Part shown: one piece after another, positions 37,299 to 49,114 of the stretch
Layout: each line of letters opens with the position of its first letter
Numbering within the stretch: position 1 is the stretch's first letter
From: Aricia agestis
Taxonomy: Eukaryota > Arthropoda > Insecta > Lepidoptera > Lycaenidae
Length of the DNA: 64,000 nt
NCBI RefSeq assembly: GCF_905147365.1
Contig: NC_056409.1
Coordinates: forward strand, 20,403,001-20,467,000
Direction of reading: 5' to 3'
Translations under genes and position numbers: made by a program
Notes under the pieces: model-generated
Told to the model about the DNA's origin: nothing
Database searches by the model: none
What the model saw: the letters and a program-made list of their open reading frames with translations, nothing else

Positions 37299-38084
37299 TA
37301 ACTTGTTACTTGTAACACCAAGATTGCGCATCTTTTAACAAAGCATAGCATAGAACTTACAACTGACTGAACTGACAATCCACGAAATTTATTCAATAGG
37401 CAGATGGCGAACCAACGTTAAATTTGCTCGAGCTATGTCAAGACAGATCACGAATTCACGACTTTCGACTACCAATAATTAGGTACCATTGAGACTTGAG
37501 TTGATACTTGACATAATCCGACAAAATTACGTAGATTCTGTTTATGATTTTTCTTTTTTTTTTTATTTATTTACTTATATAAATGCACAAAAATCCCTAC
37601 TAAATTGTAATAGGTAGTGCCACAGAATATATTATATTAGTAGTACCAAGTAGTGCATAGAAGCGCAATATTTCTCTGCAGGATTTTCCTTTCTAAAAAT
37701 GTTTAATATCGACAGCACTCGAGATAAGATGATAACTTAATTTAAATTTAATTAAGATTTTTGTAACTTAATTTTTGAAGATTTCCCCTGTGTACTTAAA
37801 TAAAAAAGAACACTACCAAAATATAGCTCAAATTACTTACTACTATATCATCATAATGACCCTTTTATTCCTTAATGGGAACTATAACAAGTTCAGACGG
37901 CAAAGTTTAACGTATCGATGAGCAGTTTTAATTGCAAGTAGGTTAGTCAGTTATTCTATACTCACTGAAGAAGTTTGGCCTAAATAATTTTCAATAAAAT
38001 ATTTTACTTCTTTGCTACTGTGTTAAATACTTCATTAATATATGTATATATATAGATAATATTAATTATTATGTATTACGGTCT

Positions 38085-38087
<3 letters not shown>

Positions 38088-38169
<82 letters not shown>
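38088..38169. repeat. (TA)n microsatellite
   Basis: About 41 TA units. Confidence 0.98.
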
Positions 38170-38171
<2 letters not shown>

Positions 38172-38479
38172 AAAGTCCACCAAATTGAATCATCTAAATG
38201 TAGGTAAGTAGGTATTTTTATTTTTTTGTAAAAGTACAGTGGGCGTAAGTCACCGCGTAAGTTAACAAAAGGATTTTTTTCGAAAATTTGGATCCCCAAA
38301 GTCTCCGAAAAGTTGATATTATATTATATTTCCATTGTTAAAGAGTCCTATAAATAAATAATTATTTTAGTAAATACATAGTTTTATGTAGGTAACGTAC
38401 CCCGATTGATATGACAAATCAATTCGAAGAGAGCCAAGACCGAGCCTTGCCAAATTATTCACTATAAACTACGTCGCAA

Positions 38480-38640
38480 ATACTCACATGATTATATCAA
38501 TCCACTTCACAGAGAACTATTCACATTTTCACAAATCACAAAACTTAGTATCGTAACATCACTCGCGGATCGCGAAAACACGCAACGCGTCCGTACTCGA
38601 CGACGCGCACCGGCAAACTAAGACCGAATAATACAGAGTA
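38480..38640 (-). promoter_or_regulatory. Possible CpG-rich first exon/promoter, minus strand
   Basis: This stands out as CpG-rich sequence (cgcgtccgtactcgacgacg on the plus strand) in AT-rich surroundings. On the minus strand it reads as an initiator-like cttagtttg, a non-coding exon, and then atataatcatgtgagtat, a good splice donor at about 38486-38492. It belongs to no repeat family that I recognise in this window. It could be the 5' untranslated exon of a gene extending left, or an unrecognised LTR. Low confidence. Confidence 0.25.
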
Positions 38641-40832
38641 CCGTACCAATATCGCAATTCGCAAAGGGCTCGGAATTCTGGGATTGCGGCAAATTTTTCA
38701 CACCCTCTACAACTTTAGTATAAATCTAAACAATTTATAACCTGTGTTGTTTTATGAATTTCTTCGGGTCCTTTTCGACGTCCTTCTAGTTCTGGTAGTG
38801 AGTAAGTATTTGTGATATAAAATGTTGCATGTCCGTGTAATTTTATACACGTGTAAGTAACATTTTTTATTTACATTGTATACGATTCGTTTCGAGATTG
38901 CGACAAATTATTTATAATAGTGTGGAATGTGAGAAATTATTTTTAAATTAGATGTTCCGCGCGTCTTTGCCCGCGTAAATTAGATATTTCACAGTAAAAT
39001 TAGTACACAAAAAAAAGCCTATGATCCTTCACGTGGTCTACTTCTTATCTGATCCAAATTACAGAAAAAAATCTCTAGTAGTTCGTGAGATAAGTAAGTC
39101 CTTTCAAATAATTTCACCCGTTTTTTCAAAATTTTCCTCTATTTCAGATTTCTTCACTCCTATTAGTCTTAACGTGATGAAATATAGCCTATAGCCTTCC
39201 TCGATAACTGCCCCTCTAGACAAGTGGCAAAACGCTAACGCTAACGCTAGCGCTATCGCTACAAAATGTATGCGAGTTGACATATAGGCCTGGAGATACT
39301 GACACAAAATTCTTGGTCATTTGTACCAGTATGGCGGTTTTACACCTGGGTATAATTACGTAAAGGCAAAAAGGAAAATGATTGTCATAGCGCTCGCACT
39401 GGCAGCCCAAACGCGTGGGCGTTAATCGAACGTGTCGGATAAATAACGAGTGTCGAACGATTTGTTCCACAAAAATGCTTATACCGCATTTATACATTCG
39501 CACGAATAGCGAGGCGAATCACGTTATTATCATTATAACGTTAGTACAATGTTATTAGTTATTACACTCGTTTCTTTTCTTACTAATATCATTGTGTAAA
39601 CTTATAAGTCATAATTTAAGATTATATTTTGTTTTTAAAGTATAATAAGTATTATATTTATTAGTTTCGCATTTATGAGCGCGTATCCCGCCGACAAACT
39701 AACTACTATGCAGTTTGGCTAACATAATAAGGAAATACATTTTGGTTTTTAATAAATATTATTATTAGAGTATTATTATTATGTAATAAAAATGGAGTAG
39801 AGTGTAAGGTGAATTTTAGAATTCCTAGAATTTTACAAAAAGGAAGAGCTCATTTGGAACCCAAAATATCGCTATAATAAATTTCATATTTTTCATTCAA
39901 CATTGCTATCATAATATGAACACGTCCTCCATGTTCGTGTGCGAATATCAAAATGAATCACCCCACGAATGTGTGAACGGTAGTTCGCGACAAATTTGGC
40001 GACAGCATTCGTATACGAATGTTTCGTCGAATCAAAGTCGAATGACGAGGCGAATAGCGAACGCGAATGTATAAATGCAGTATAAGATAGTTGAAAAAAA
40101 ATAAGTAGGCGAAAGCGTAATGTCATACTTGTCGGGTGCGGCTTACTACCCGCCATACCGACGCGAATACGTTAATTTTAATAAAAAAATTGAACCATTT
40201 GTACCAGGCTAATTTTTGCATAGCTAATCATCGTCGAGTAGCCATTCACGAAAATCACCTTGCCATACTTTTCCGCCGGCTTCTTTGAAGGGAATAGAGA
40301 ACGAAGAAGAGTATTTCCCAAATTTTCCAAGAGAAAAACGGAAAAGATAAACGCGTGGGAAATGCTACTACAAGAAAAGCGCATGAACAAAAAGTATATT
40401 TTGCTATAATTGTAAGGTAGCAAGCAATATGAGATGACTTTAAAATAAAATATGTTTGTATCACATGTGCTAAAGAAAAGTAGTTTATTTTATTTTTTAT
40501 TACGTTTTATATTTCTATGTGCCATATAATGACAAAAAACTGATTGTTTTGTTTTGAATATTATTTTGTTTTGTTTAAGAAAAGTTTGATTCAAAATGTT
40601 CCTATTTTTTAGATGTCTTAGAATATTTTTTTTAGTTTCAAAAGTAAATAAAAAACGTAAATATGCAAAGTGTTGCTTTATTGCTAAGCTCATCATAATA
40701 TGTCTGTAAAAAAAGCCACGTCCAGAAAATGGTAAAATCTCAATAAAAATACTCATTTTTTTAATACCCGTCGTTTTGACGCATGGTTAGCTTAAACAGG
40801 GTCTCCCAGAAGGTTAGCTATCTAGGGTTAAT

Positions 40833-41960
40833 TAATAACTAAGTATGTTCCTAATAAATGAGAATGAAAACTCAACACTAACGCCGCGACACAGTTTAGC
40901 AACATTTCCAGGAGCGGGGGGGTTTGGGGGGGGCGCAGCCCCCCTTAGTAGGGGCCAGGATTAAACTCGAAATCTTTATGTTTAGCTTACGTCAGAATAA
41001 TTTCACTTTTAATTAATAACTTGGAATGTTCCTAATAAATGAGAATGAAAACTCAACACTAACGCTGCGACACAGTTTTGTTTTAGCAACATTTCCAAGA
41101 GCGGGGTGGGTTGGGGGGGCGCAGCCCCCCTAAGTAGGGGCCAGGATCAAACTCGAAATCTTTATGTTTAGCTTAGGTAAGAATAACTGTAAGAATAATT
41201 TCACTTTTAATAAACAACTTAGTATGTTTTTAATTAGGAAGAATGAAATCTCAACACTTACTCTGCGACACAGTTTTGTTTATAGCAACATTTCCAGGAG
41301 CGGGGGGGTTTGGGGGGCGCAGCCCCCCCAAGTAGGGGCCGGGGGCAACCTCGGAATCTCTATGTTTAGCTTACGTCATTTCATATGAGAATGAAAACTC
41401 AACACTAACGCCGCGACACATTTTTGTTTTAGCAACATTTCCAGGAGCAGCCCCCCCAAGTAGGGGCCAATATCAAAACTCGAAATCTGTATGTTTAGCT
41501 TAGGTAAGAATAATTTCGCTTTTAATTAATAACTTAGTATGTTTTTAAATAGGAAGAATGAAATCTCAACACTTACTCTGCGACATAGTTTGTCATCACT
41601 TATTTTATCCCCATGGGGATCATCCTGGCCCCCCCAAGTAGGGGCCAGGATCAAACTCGAAATCTTTATGTTTAGCTTACGTCAGAATAATTTCACTTGT
41701 AATTAATAACTTAGTATGTTCCTAATAAATGTGCATGAAAACTCAACACTAACACGGTGACACAGTTTTGTTTTAGCAACATTTCAAGGCGCGGGGGAGG
41801 GGGGGGGAGAGGGCAAGTAGGAGCCAGGATCAAATTCGAAATCTTTATGTTTAGCTTAGGTAAGAATAATTTCACTTTTAATTAATAACTTAGTATGTTT
41901 TTAATTAGGAAGAATGAAATCTCAACACTTACTCTGCGACATTGTTTGTCATCACTTATT
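40833..41960. repeat. Tandem array of ~150-190-bp units in two variants
   Basis: Seven units start near 40833, 41020, 41214, 41385, 41530, 41706 and 41886. Variant A carries ttcctaataaatgagaatga and variant B carries gtttttaattaggaagaatg. The order is A-A-B-A-B-A-B, the fourth unit being shortened. Most units include a G-run followed by gcgcagcccccc. No coding sequence. Confidence 0.85.
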
Positions 41961-42486
41961 TTATCCCCATGGGGGTTGAATTTGTTAAAACCCTATTTAA
42001 GTTAACTTTCATCTCCTATTTCATCTCCTAGGGGTAGTTAGGGGTAGAATTTCTCCCCTTTAGGGGTGGATTTTTTTAAATCCTTTCTTAGGGGATGCTG
42101 ACGCTATAGTAGCTTTATGCATGCAAAGTCTTAGCCCGATCGGTTTAAAATTTACAAAGTTTCATACAAACTTTCATCCCCTATTTTACCCCCTTAGGGG
42201 GAGAATTTTTTAAATCCTTTCTTCGGGGATGCTTGCGTCATAGTAGCTGTATGCATGCAAAGTCTCAGCCCGATCGGTTCAAAATTGACAAAGTTTCATA
42301 CAAACTTTCATCCCCTATTTTACCCCCTTAGGGGAAGAATTTTTTAAAATCCTTTCTTAGCGTATGCCTACGTCATAACATCTACCTGCACGCCAAATTT
42401 CAGCCCGATCCGTCCAGTGGTTTGGGCTGTGCGTTGATAGATCACTATGTCAATCAGTCAGTCACCTTTGAGTTTTATATTTATAG
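41961..42486 (-). mobile_element. Helitron-like family 2, with internal ~125-bp repeats
   Basis: On the minus strand it opens with ataaatataaaactcaaagg and gtgactgactgattgacata. A segment with 'cccgatcgg...tttcatcccctattttaccccctta' is repeated about three times (near 42130, 42260 and 42390). The 3' end is not identified; the tandem array to its left may be internal to the same element. Confidence 0.6.
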
Positions 42487-43297
42487 ATTAACGTATTCGC
42501 TTCGGTATGGCGGGCTGTAAGCCGCACCCGACAAGTATGGCAGTACGCTTTCGCCTACTTATTTTTTTTCGACTATCTGAAAATGCAAGCATTTTTGTGG
42601 AACAAATCGTTCGACACTCGTTATTTATCCGACACGTTCAATTAACGCCCACGCGTTTGGGCTGCCAGTGCGAGCGCTATGACCATCATTTTCCTTTTTG
42701 CCTTTACGTAATTATACCCCTGTAAAACCGCCATACTGGTACAAATGACCAAGAATTTTGTGTCAGTATCTCCAGGCCTAATAAGTCATCTTATTAGGCC
42801 TGGCGACTTAAGGCGGCTTAAGCGAATACTAATGTCAAATCCATACATTTTGTAGCGTTAGCGTTAGCGTTTTGCCACTTGTCTAGGGGGGCTGGGTTAT
42901 CTAACACTGAAATAATTTTTCAAATCGGACCAGTAGTTCCTAAGATTAACGCGTTCAAATAAGCCCTTTCAAATAATTTCCCCCCGTTTTTTCCACATTT
43001 TCCTCTATTTCTTCGCTCCTATTTGTCTTGCGTGATAAAATGTAGCTAAGTATAGCCTTCCTCGATAAATTGACTATCTAACACTGAAAGAATTTTTCAA
43101 ATCGGACCAGTAGTTCCTGAGATTAGCGCGTTCAAACAAACAAACTAATAAACTCTTCCGCTTTATAATATTAGTATAGATAGCTCCACCACCTGAAAAT
43201 TGCAAAGTGAATAATTCGAATTAAATTTCCATTTTCTCCACTACCTTTCTGGTATGCATTACTACTTCCTTATCCGACCAGCTATGGCAGAGTCGTT

Positions 43298-44050
43298 TTT
43301 AGGGTTCCGTACCCAAAGGGTAAAACCGGCCAAGTGCGTGTCGGGCGACGCGCAATATAGAGCTCCGTAGTACCACTAGTTTTTGATTATAATTTTTGTA
43401 TGGTCAATAAATGTACATTTACATAATATAACGTGTTTTACAATTTACACTACTAACAATATCATCAGCTCAGTTAGGTACGTTCAAAGGAATTTAAACG
43501 AAAAGTTCCTTAAGAGCCCATATGACCCTAACTTGACTACATACTTTAACCTAGAACTCAAAATCTGTAAGGTCTAGAAAACTGATTTTTTGACACAAGT
43601 AACTTCAGTTCATAAAGATTAAACGCTCAAGACGAAAACACGATTACTCAAAAAATGCTCGATAGTTTCTTTTTTACAAAAAACCTTGTTTTAGACACAT
43701 TTTTGCTTGGATCTTCGAAGTTTGCTGTCTTTTCTTTAATATTTTTTAATATCTAAAAAGATATTGATAAAATCTAAATTTGCTCAAAGCACTTTTTTCA
43801 TAATCATTATAGTTCGTCTTTTATTCAAGTAAAACTATCTCGGCGATGATTCCGCGCCGTCCTTTTTCACCTGGCATATGAAAGACGGGCGTGAGTGTGA
43901 AGAGAGAAGGACGATGTTTGATTTTTAGAGTCAGGTGAGCTCTTAATCCTTTATACTTCTCCGAATACAAACCGCGGACAGACAGACAGACGGACGGACA
44001 GACTGAAACTATAAGGGTTCCTTGTTGACTACGGAACTCTAAAAATGGGA
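43298..44050. repeat. 'agggttccgtacc' interspersed repeat, degenerate
   Basis: It begins agggttccgtacccaaaggg with ggccaagtgcgtgtcgggcg and ends gacagacggacggacag... and gggttccttgttgactacgg. Within it lies a segment shared, inverted, with about 49160-49250 (acgggcgtgagtgtgaagag). Non-coding. Confidence 0.6.
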
Positions 44051-44564
44051 CCCTATTACTGAGACTTCGATGTCTGTCCGTCTGTCTGTTTGTCTGTCTT
44101 CAGGCTGTATGTATCTTAAGAATCGCTATAGCTAGACTTCTGAATTCTGATTACAGATTGTGTATTATATTATCTTAACAGAGCCATTGAATCGCATTAT
44201 TCGCACCATGCATGCACTTGCACGTGTGTGTATTGTCCTCGCCTATTACCTCTATACAATCTGTCAAGAAAAAGTCGACGCAGTACAAACTTTTCTAAAC
44301 ATAATCATTAATTACGCTCAAAAAGTGTTTTTTTTTCTTTGTATTTTCACAGAGAAGTCGCTAGTCATTCAATCGAATCGCAGATTGAACCAGATGACTG
44401 CGACATAATACGAGTATATTATACACTTTAACCTATCAACTCTCAAGCGTAAACAATAGATTTCCAAGAATCCGCAATCACCTTGCGCATTTTTATCTCG
44501 ATTTAATAAGGTTTTCATATTTTTATGTAATTTCAAAATTGTGTGTACAGCGTCTACTTTTTTT

Positions 44565-44750
44565 AGGGTTCCGTAGCCAAATGGCAAAAACGGAACCCTT
44601 ATAGATTCATCATGTCTATCTGTCTGTCTGTCCGTCCGTATGTCACAGCCACTTTTTTGACAAGCTATACGTAGTTTCAGCGCAGTTTAGCGCGTTCAAA
44701 CAAAAAAACTCTTCAGAGTGTTTCAGCTCTATAATTTAAGCATAGATTAA
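44565..44750. repeat. Second degenerate 'agggttccgta' copy and Helitron remnant
   Basis: tagggttccgtagccaaatg and ctgtctgtctgtccgtccg, followed by a reversed Helitron-like gcgcgttcaaacaaa...ctctataattta. Confidence 0.5.
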
Positions 44751-44930
44751 ATTGCAAAGTGATATTAAGTAAATCTTTTGTTTAGTAGACATTTGGGCCA
44801 GAATGCAAACAATTGTTACATCTTGAAGTTTGAAATCCAGAAGGAACGGTGTGGAATTCCCAAACAGAGCGAGAGTTTTCCCGGGTTAAATTTCAGCTAT
44901 TTCTGCTCTCTAATTGAGAACGAGTTACTT

Positions 44931-45031
44931 AGGCCTTGATTACACCTACCGAGTAGAGCGGCGAGACAGATGGCGTGACAGTGCTCCGTCGAGGGCACTC
45001 GCCACTCTACTCGTAAGGTGTAATCAGGCCA
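44931..45031. mobile_element. Small palindromic MITE
   Basis: aggccttgattacacctacc and the complement of ggcctgattacaccttacga flank a 55-bp centre; tagagcggcgag pairs with ctcgccactcta. A related fragment (ctgattacacctaccgaaaa) is at about 20528. Confidence 0.75.
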
Positions 45032-45044
45032 TTTGAAGGGTCAC

Positions 45045-45711
45045 AACTTACAGGCCACAGCACACATATCAACTTGGACGACGAGCCGTAAGCGCGGGAA
45101 CTGCAAGACGCAAGTTGACCACGAATCACATGATCGCATCACTGTTCGAAGCCTGTTCTGACTTCAGAGGCGAGGCGATTACGTTACGGTTCCGCATACT
45201 GGTGCGTTGCAGACTGCAGTAGGGAGTTTCATACAAACAATATTGAACGGCTCGAGACGATACAGTGACGATCCCTTTCCGAACTGATATATATTGTGTG
45301 CTGTGACCCTTAAGGCCTTTATACTAGCGGTTGGCGAGCGTTGCTGGCTGCAGCGTATTCGGGGTGGGACGGACGTCGGACACGCAGCAAATACGTCGCG
45401 GACGTGCAACGGCACGGGCGTATATATTATAGCTTTAATAAGGGGGGAGTCCCTAACGTAAAAAAAGCGGCCAAGTGCGAGTTGCAGTCGCCCATGAAGG
45501 GTTCCGCAGCAGCAAATAGGCAACGTGTTTAGGAAATCAAAAATATTTTTTATACATGTACCGCACCGATTTTAATCGGCGAGGTACATAATTATATTAC
45601 TGTCGAAATTGGACAAGTAAGATGGATAGTAATGGGGGGTCCGGACCCCCAGGACACCCCCCTTATATACGCCCATGTGCAACGGACCCGGTGAATAAAT
45701 CGCCGACGCCG
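45045..45711. other. Assorted MITE remnants, no gene
   Basis: gggtcacaac...cagcacacatatcaa (about 45045-45073) is mirrored by tatattgtgtgctgtgaccc at about 45290-45309. gggcgtatata (about 45417) is mirrored by tatatacgccc at about 45664. A ggccaagtgcgagttgcagt copy is at about 45471. Confidence 0.5.
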
Positions 45712-45785
45712 CGCGCCGGCAACGCACCTGCAGCTCTTCAAATGTTGTGAGTGTCCATGGCAGTTGCTTTCCATCAGGAGACGCG
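45712..45785 (+). mobile_element. Fragment of LINE/retroposon C tail
   Basis: gccggcaacgcacctgcagc to gttgctttccatcagg, lacking both the head and poly(A). Confidence 0.75.
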
Positions 45786-46733
45786 TAGCGTTGCGTTCTG
45801 TGTTCGTAAATCCGGTGAAAACGTTGCGTATCCGCAGTGCCTTAAATAGGGCGGTGCCACCGGTGCTCAGGCACAGGGCGTAGACCATGAAGCTATTATA
45901 GAGAGGAGATGGCCCAAGCAACTGTGCACTGTGATTTTCAACTAGGTCCTGACGTCATCATTGTGGGCGGGGCTTAAGTCAGTACACTTTCAACGTTTGT
46001 CAGGTGCACACGTAACGAGACTCCCAATAAATTAGTGTCTTTTGCGTTTTTAACAAGGAAAGGATGAAGTATTGTGTTTTATAATGTCGAAAACACTCAG
46101 ACAGACGTTCTGATAATATAAATACCATCATATTTCATTTGTAAATAATTTTAAATGTAATTTACATATAAAAGTTCTAGAACATTTTAGCTTTTAGCGT
46201 TAATTATACTACTTGACACTAGATGGCCAGAACTTTGAAAGATAATACAGACGTAAATGCTTATAATTTTGCATAAGTTTATTGCAATAATCATACTTGA
46301 ATACTTAAAACCGTGATACAATTTGTCTTAAACACATTTAATAGCTAAAACCGTACCTATATAGCTTTTATTATTACTTATAAAGCGCCATCTGTCGTCA
46401 TCTTGGATAAGTACTATGAACGTAACAAATATCCAGGGCCGTATTTAGGATTAAATTATTAACCGACTTCCAACAAACGAGGAGGTTGTATTTTTATTAA
46501 GTATCGCAATGACACTTTGTTTGCTAATGTTGATTGTTGACGCGCGCGGCTGATATTTGGCCAGCCTTAGGGTCGACAAACAAAAACGTTTTTATTTGCG
46601 GACATTTCTTTTAAGTTTTTGTTTTATTTTTTTGTGATATTAATAGGTAATATGTGATATTATTATAGTAATTGATTAATAAAATAATAGCTGAATCACA
46701 TTCATTGGTAAAATATTACCACAAATCTTTTTT
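45786..46733. other. No supported gene
   Basis: AT-rich. A phrase of the 'ttaaccgacttccaa' repeat occurs at about 46458. Confidence 0.4.
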
Positions 46734-46820
46734 ATGAAAATTTTGGATTCGCTCAAAAATAAAAAAATAAAGTACTTAACTGAAAGAGTTGAAGCTGCCG
46801 CGGGGTTGACCAAAAACAAG
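46734..46820 (+). CDS. Possible isolated exon (helix-turn-helix-like)
   Basis: An ATG opens 29 codons containing KYLTERVEAAAGLTKNK, then a GTAATA that could be a splice donor. The segment resembles the first helices of HTH domains in transposase-like genes, but it is very short. It is followed within 15 bases by the MITE at 46836. No partner exon was found. It may be chance or the remains of a transposon gene. Confidence 0.15.
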
Positions 46821-46835
46821 GTAATACCTTAAGGT

Positions 46836-47180
46836 TGGGTTGCACCAGAGGCGTGGTTAAAGTTAAAGTTATGGTTATAGTTAAGGTAAATTTAACTTTA
46901 ACTTTAACTTTGATCGGAGAAATTGACAGGTGACAGCTGGTCCAACAAGGTTATAAATGAACGTGGGCGGGGGCGCTGCTGGTAAAGAACTGTCAAAATT
47001 GCGTTTTTTGTATGATGACAGCGTCTTTTTTCGTCACGCTCATTTAAAACCTTATCGAGCCTTATGGTCATGGTTAAATATGGCGTCTTGATGGCGTCAA
47101 TTTTTAACTTTAACCAAAGATTTGACATTTTGCATTGTAGTTAAAGTTACACTTAAAGTGAAAGTTAGTTGGTGCAACCC
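46836..47180. mobile_element. MITE with GGGTTGCACCA ends
   Basis: ttgggttgcacca on the left and tggtgcaaccca on the right. The inner arms are long runs of 'aactttaac' words that pair with 'gttaaagtt' words. No coding sequence. Confidence 0.8.
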
Positions 47181-47187
47181 AGTCTTA

Positions 47188-47345
47188 CGGCCGTTCCCAA
47201 TATTTGATCTATCTCTGGTTTTGCCCTACTAAAGATAGGAATAGTTCACAATTGACATAAAATATATGTCTCTAATGTCTAATGTGAGCCATTCCTATCT
47301 CTAATAGGGCAAAACCAAAGATAGATCAAATATTGAGAATGGCCG
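47188..47345. mobile_element. Harbinger-like MITE B, copy 2
   Basis: Palindromic, termini CGGCCGTTCCCAATATTTG, TTA duplicated at 47185-47187 and 47346-47348. It lies 8 bp from the preceding MITE. Confidence 0.9.
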
Positions 47346-47544
47346 TTAATGTACAGAATTGGTCGATACTTACCTTTAAATTAATGCTATCAGAAAATTT
47401 TGCTAACGCTACTTTTTTAGCAAACAAAACTATCATTGCGATCCCATTCTTATCGAGCGTGGATTATCATCTTTCATGTACTTACCATCGAAGAAATTGA
47501 TTCATAGTCCATAGGCCGCCTCCCCCCCTCCCCCCCTCCCCGCC

Positions 47545-47730
47545 GGCAATGCACCTGTAGCTCTGCTGTTGTTGCGAGTGTCCATGGGCGACGGAAGTTG
47601 CTTTCTATCACTGGTGGTAGGCATCATGTAGACGTTCAGAGAACATTTGCAAAAATTTATTCTGAATAAAAAAGTTTGAGTTTATCAGGTGACACGTTTA
47701 CTCGTATGTCCCCTTATTTTACACAAAAAA
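47545..47730 (+). mobile_element. LINE/retroposon C tail interrupted by a 72-bp insertion
   Basis: gccggcaatgcacctgtagc to ggaagttgctttctatca, then the insertion, then ggtgacacgtttactcgtat to the poly(A)-like end. Confidence 0.8.
47611..47682 (+). mobile_element. 72-bp retroposon 3' end
   Basis: Flanked by TATCA on both sides (47606-47610 and 47683-47687). It contains ctgaataaaaaagtttgag, a polyadenylation signal near its end, as expected for a drastically 5'-truncated retroposed copy. The source is unknown. Confidence 0.65.
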
Positions 47731-47923
47731 ATCGGTAAAAATACTAACCCTTACTTTATTAATTGCACTTATTATAATAATTAATAAAATACATTTTTTA
47801 AAGTTCTGAGTACGTCCCATAATATTTAAGAATTTTGACATCTAGTGTTAGATAGCTGAACTACGTAGTAACATCAACATCGACCTAAGCTAGTAGTTTT
47901 GCTTTTAGCCGATAGATGAAAGA

Positions 47924-48831
47924 TTGAAAAGTGGGTGGAGCTTGACACCCCCTCACCCCGCAAATTGTCACGCGTCGTTTCTTAAGGAAATTCGATTACG
48001 ACACCTCCTCTCTATATTAGCTTCATGGCGTAGACTCTGGGGGGGGGCAAGAATGGCCAGACCAGGCAGACACTTATTCTTTCGAATTGTTCCCGATAAG
48101 TACTTCCCGCTGCGCCCCAGAGATGTTTTTCAATGTAATAAAAAAAAATCATCAGCCGAACATAATTATTATAACCTCCTTTTTGGAAGCCAGTTGAAAA
48201 ACAAGGGTGCAGTTATAAGCTCGCACAGGGCGCAAAAAAGACTATTTACGGCACTGCGTATCCGCCACGTACCCGCGACGTCCTCAGGGACCCATCAGAC
48301 AGAGAGCGGTCATGCGTTCAAGTGTTCTACGTTCGCATTGTATGTTTGAGTGGTCACTGGTCAGTCACAACTCACGACTCACACAGGAGCAATTCTGACG
48401 CGGTCAGAACGCCCCCTGCTGCCTGTGTGCGACGTGTTCGCGACATTCCCTATACCCATATGCTCCGTCCAGCTGCTAGTATGATAACGGCCTAAGCGTA
48501 TATTTTAAATTTTAAGTAATTTTCATCTCAGTTAACCTCATAAGCGTTTTCAGTAAGTCAAGGTGAGCCCTAACCTAGTTTAATGTCAAAAGAAACGGGG
48601 AAACAAAACCCGCATTTCTTTCACAAATAGCAAATGCGACATTTCGAAATGAGGCAAGAGTTTTGATAGAAGCGGCACAAAAGAAGACCTTCAGTTTTAT
48701 AGGTCCTCTTCATCATCACCGAATACTGCATGGGGAGGTTTAGTCTGTCTCTCATAAATGAAAGAAAGAGGGTCTGCCCCTAAGCTAGAAGTGGTGCCTT
48801 TATTACTTTAAAATCTTAAACCCTGTATAAT
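47924..48831. other. No supported gene
   Basis: A 141-codon frame (47924-48349) has no recognisable domain, and its end shares cgcgta-tccgc...cactgc words with about 45820-45845, suggesting repeat sequence. Confidence 0.35.
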
Positions 48832-48888
48832 GTACCATCGACGAAATTGATGCCTAGGCAGTTGACGGACCTACGTCATGTAGTTTTA

Positions 48889-49063
48889 GCCCGGCCGCAC
48901 ATTGTCCGAAATTTCTGATCAGAAACAGTTGAACGTCCGCGCTGTCTCTTACATTTTGTACTGAGCCGAGTGAGCCGGAAGGATATTTCGGATAGTGTGC
49001 GGGGTGGCGGTCCGGCGAAATTCAACTATTTCTGATCAGAATTCGGACAATGTGCGGCCGGGC
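48889..49063. mobile_element. Harbinger-like MITE nested in MITE D
   Basis: Inverted ends GCCCGGCCGCACATTGTCCG, flanked by TTA at 48886-48888 and 49064-49066. The next inner words (tttctgatcagaa) are also palindromic. 175 bp, no coding sequence. Confidence 0.9.
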
Positions 49064-49070
49064 TTAACAT

Positions 49071-49114
49071 TAACATTGAATTGACATAAGTCGGCTTATG
49101 TCAATTCAATGTTA
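49071..49114. repeat. Perfect 20-bp hairpin
   Basis: taacattgaattgacataag and its exact complement with loop tcgg. The related MITE D copy at 25669 has this word only once. Confidence 0.95.

Larger units (their letters stand above)
39213..42892. mobile_element. 3.7-kb insertion with inverted arms
   Basis: The arms are 39213-40172 (about 960 bp) and 42487-42892 (about 405 bp), inverted. Both have the outer end CCCC(T/C)CTAGACAAGTGGCAAAACGC and inner end GCGAATACGTTAAT; the left arm has about 590 bp extra. Each arm could be one copy of the same non-autonomous element. The 2.3 kb between them holds AT-rich sequence, a tandem array and a reversed family 2 fragment. No transposase is present. A CTG next to each outer end may be the target duplication. 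Confidence 0.6.
38949..43191 (-). mobile_element. Helitron split by a 3.7-kb insertion
   Basis: Read on the minus strand, the 5' end is at about 43191 (ctatactaatattataaagc) and the 3' hairpin at about 38950 (cgcgggcaaagacgcgcgga). The part at 42893-43191 contains the family's doubled 'tccgatttgaaaaattctt' block. The part at 38949-39212 stops at cctcgataa. In the uninterrupted copies at 8700-8720 and 43056-43085, cctcgataa or its equivalent is followed directly by the sequence that resumes at 42893. One Helitron with a secondary insertion is the simplest reading. Confidence 0.7.

Noticed and set aside
47924..48349. 141-codon frame
   Set aside because: Parts of it match non-coding repeat words near 45820; no domain visible.
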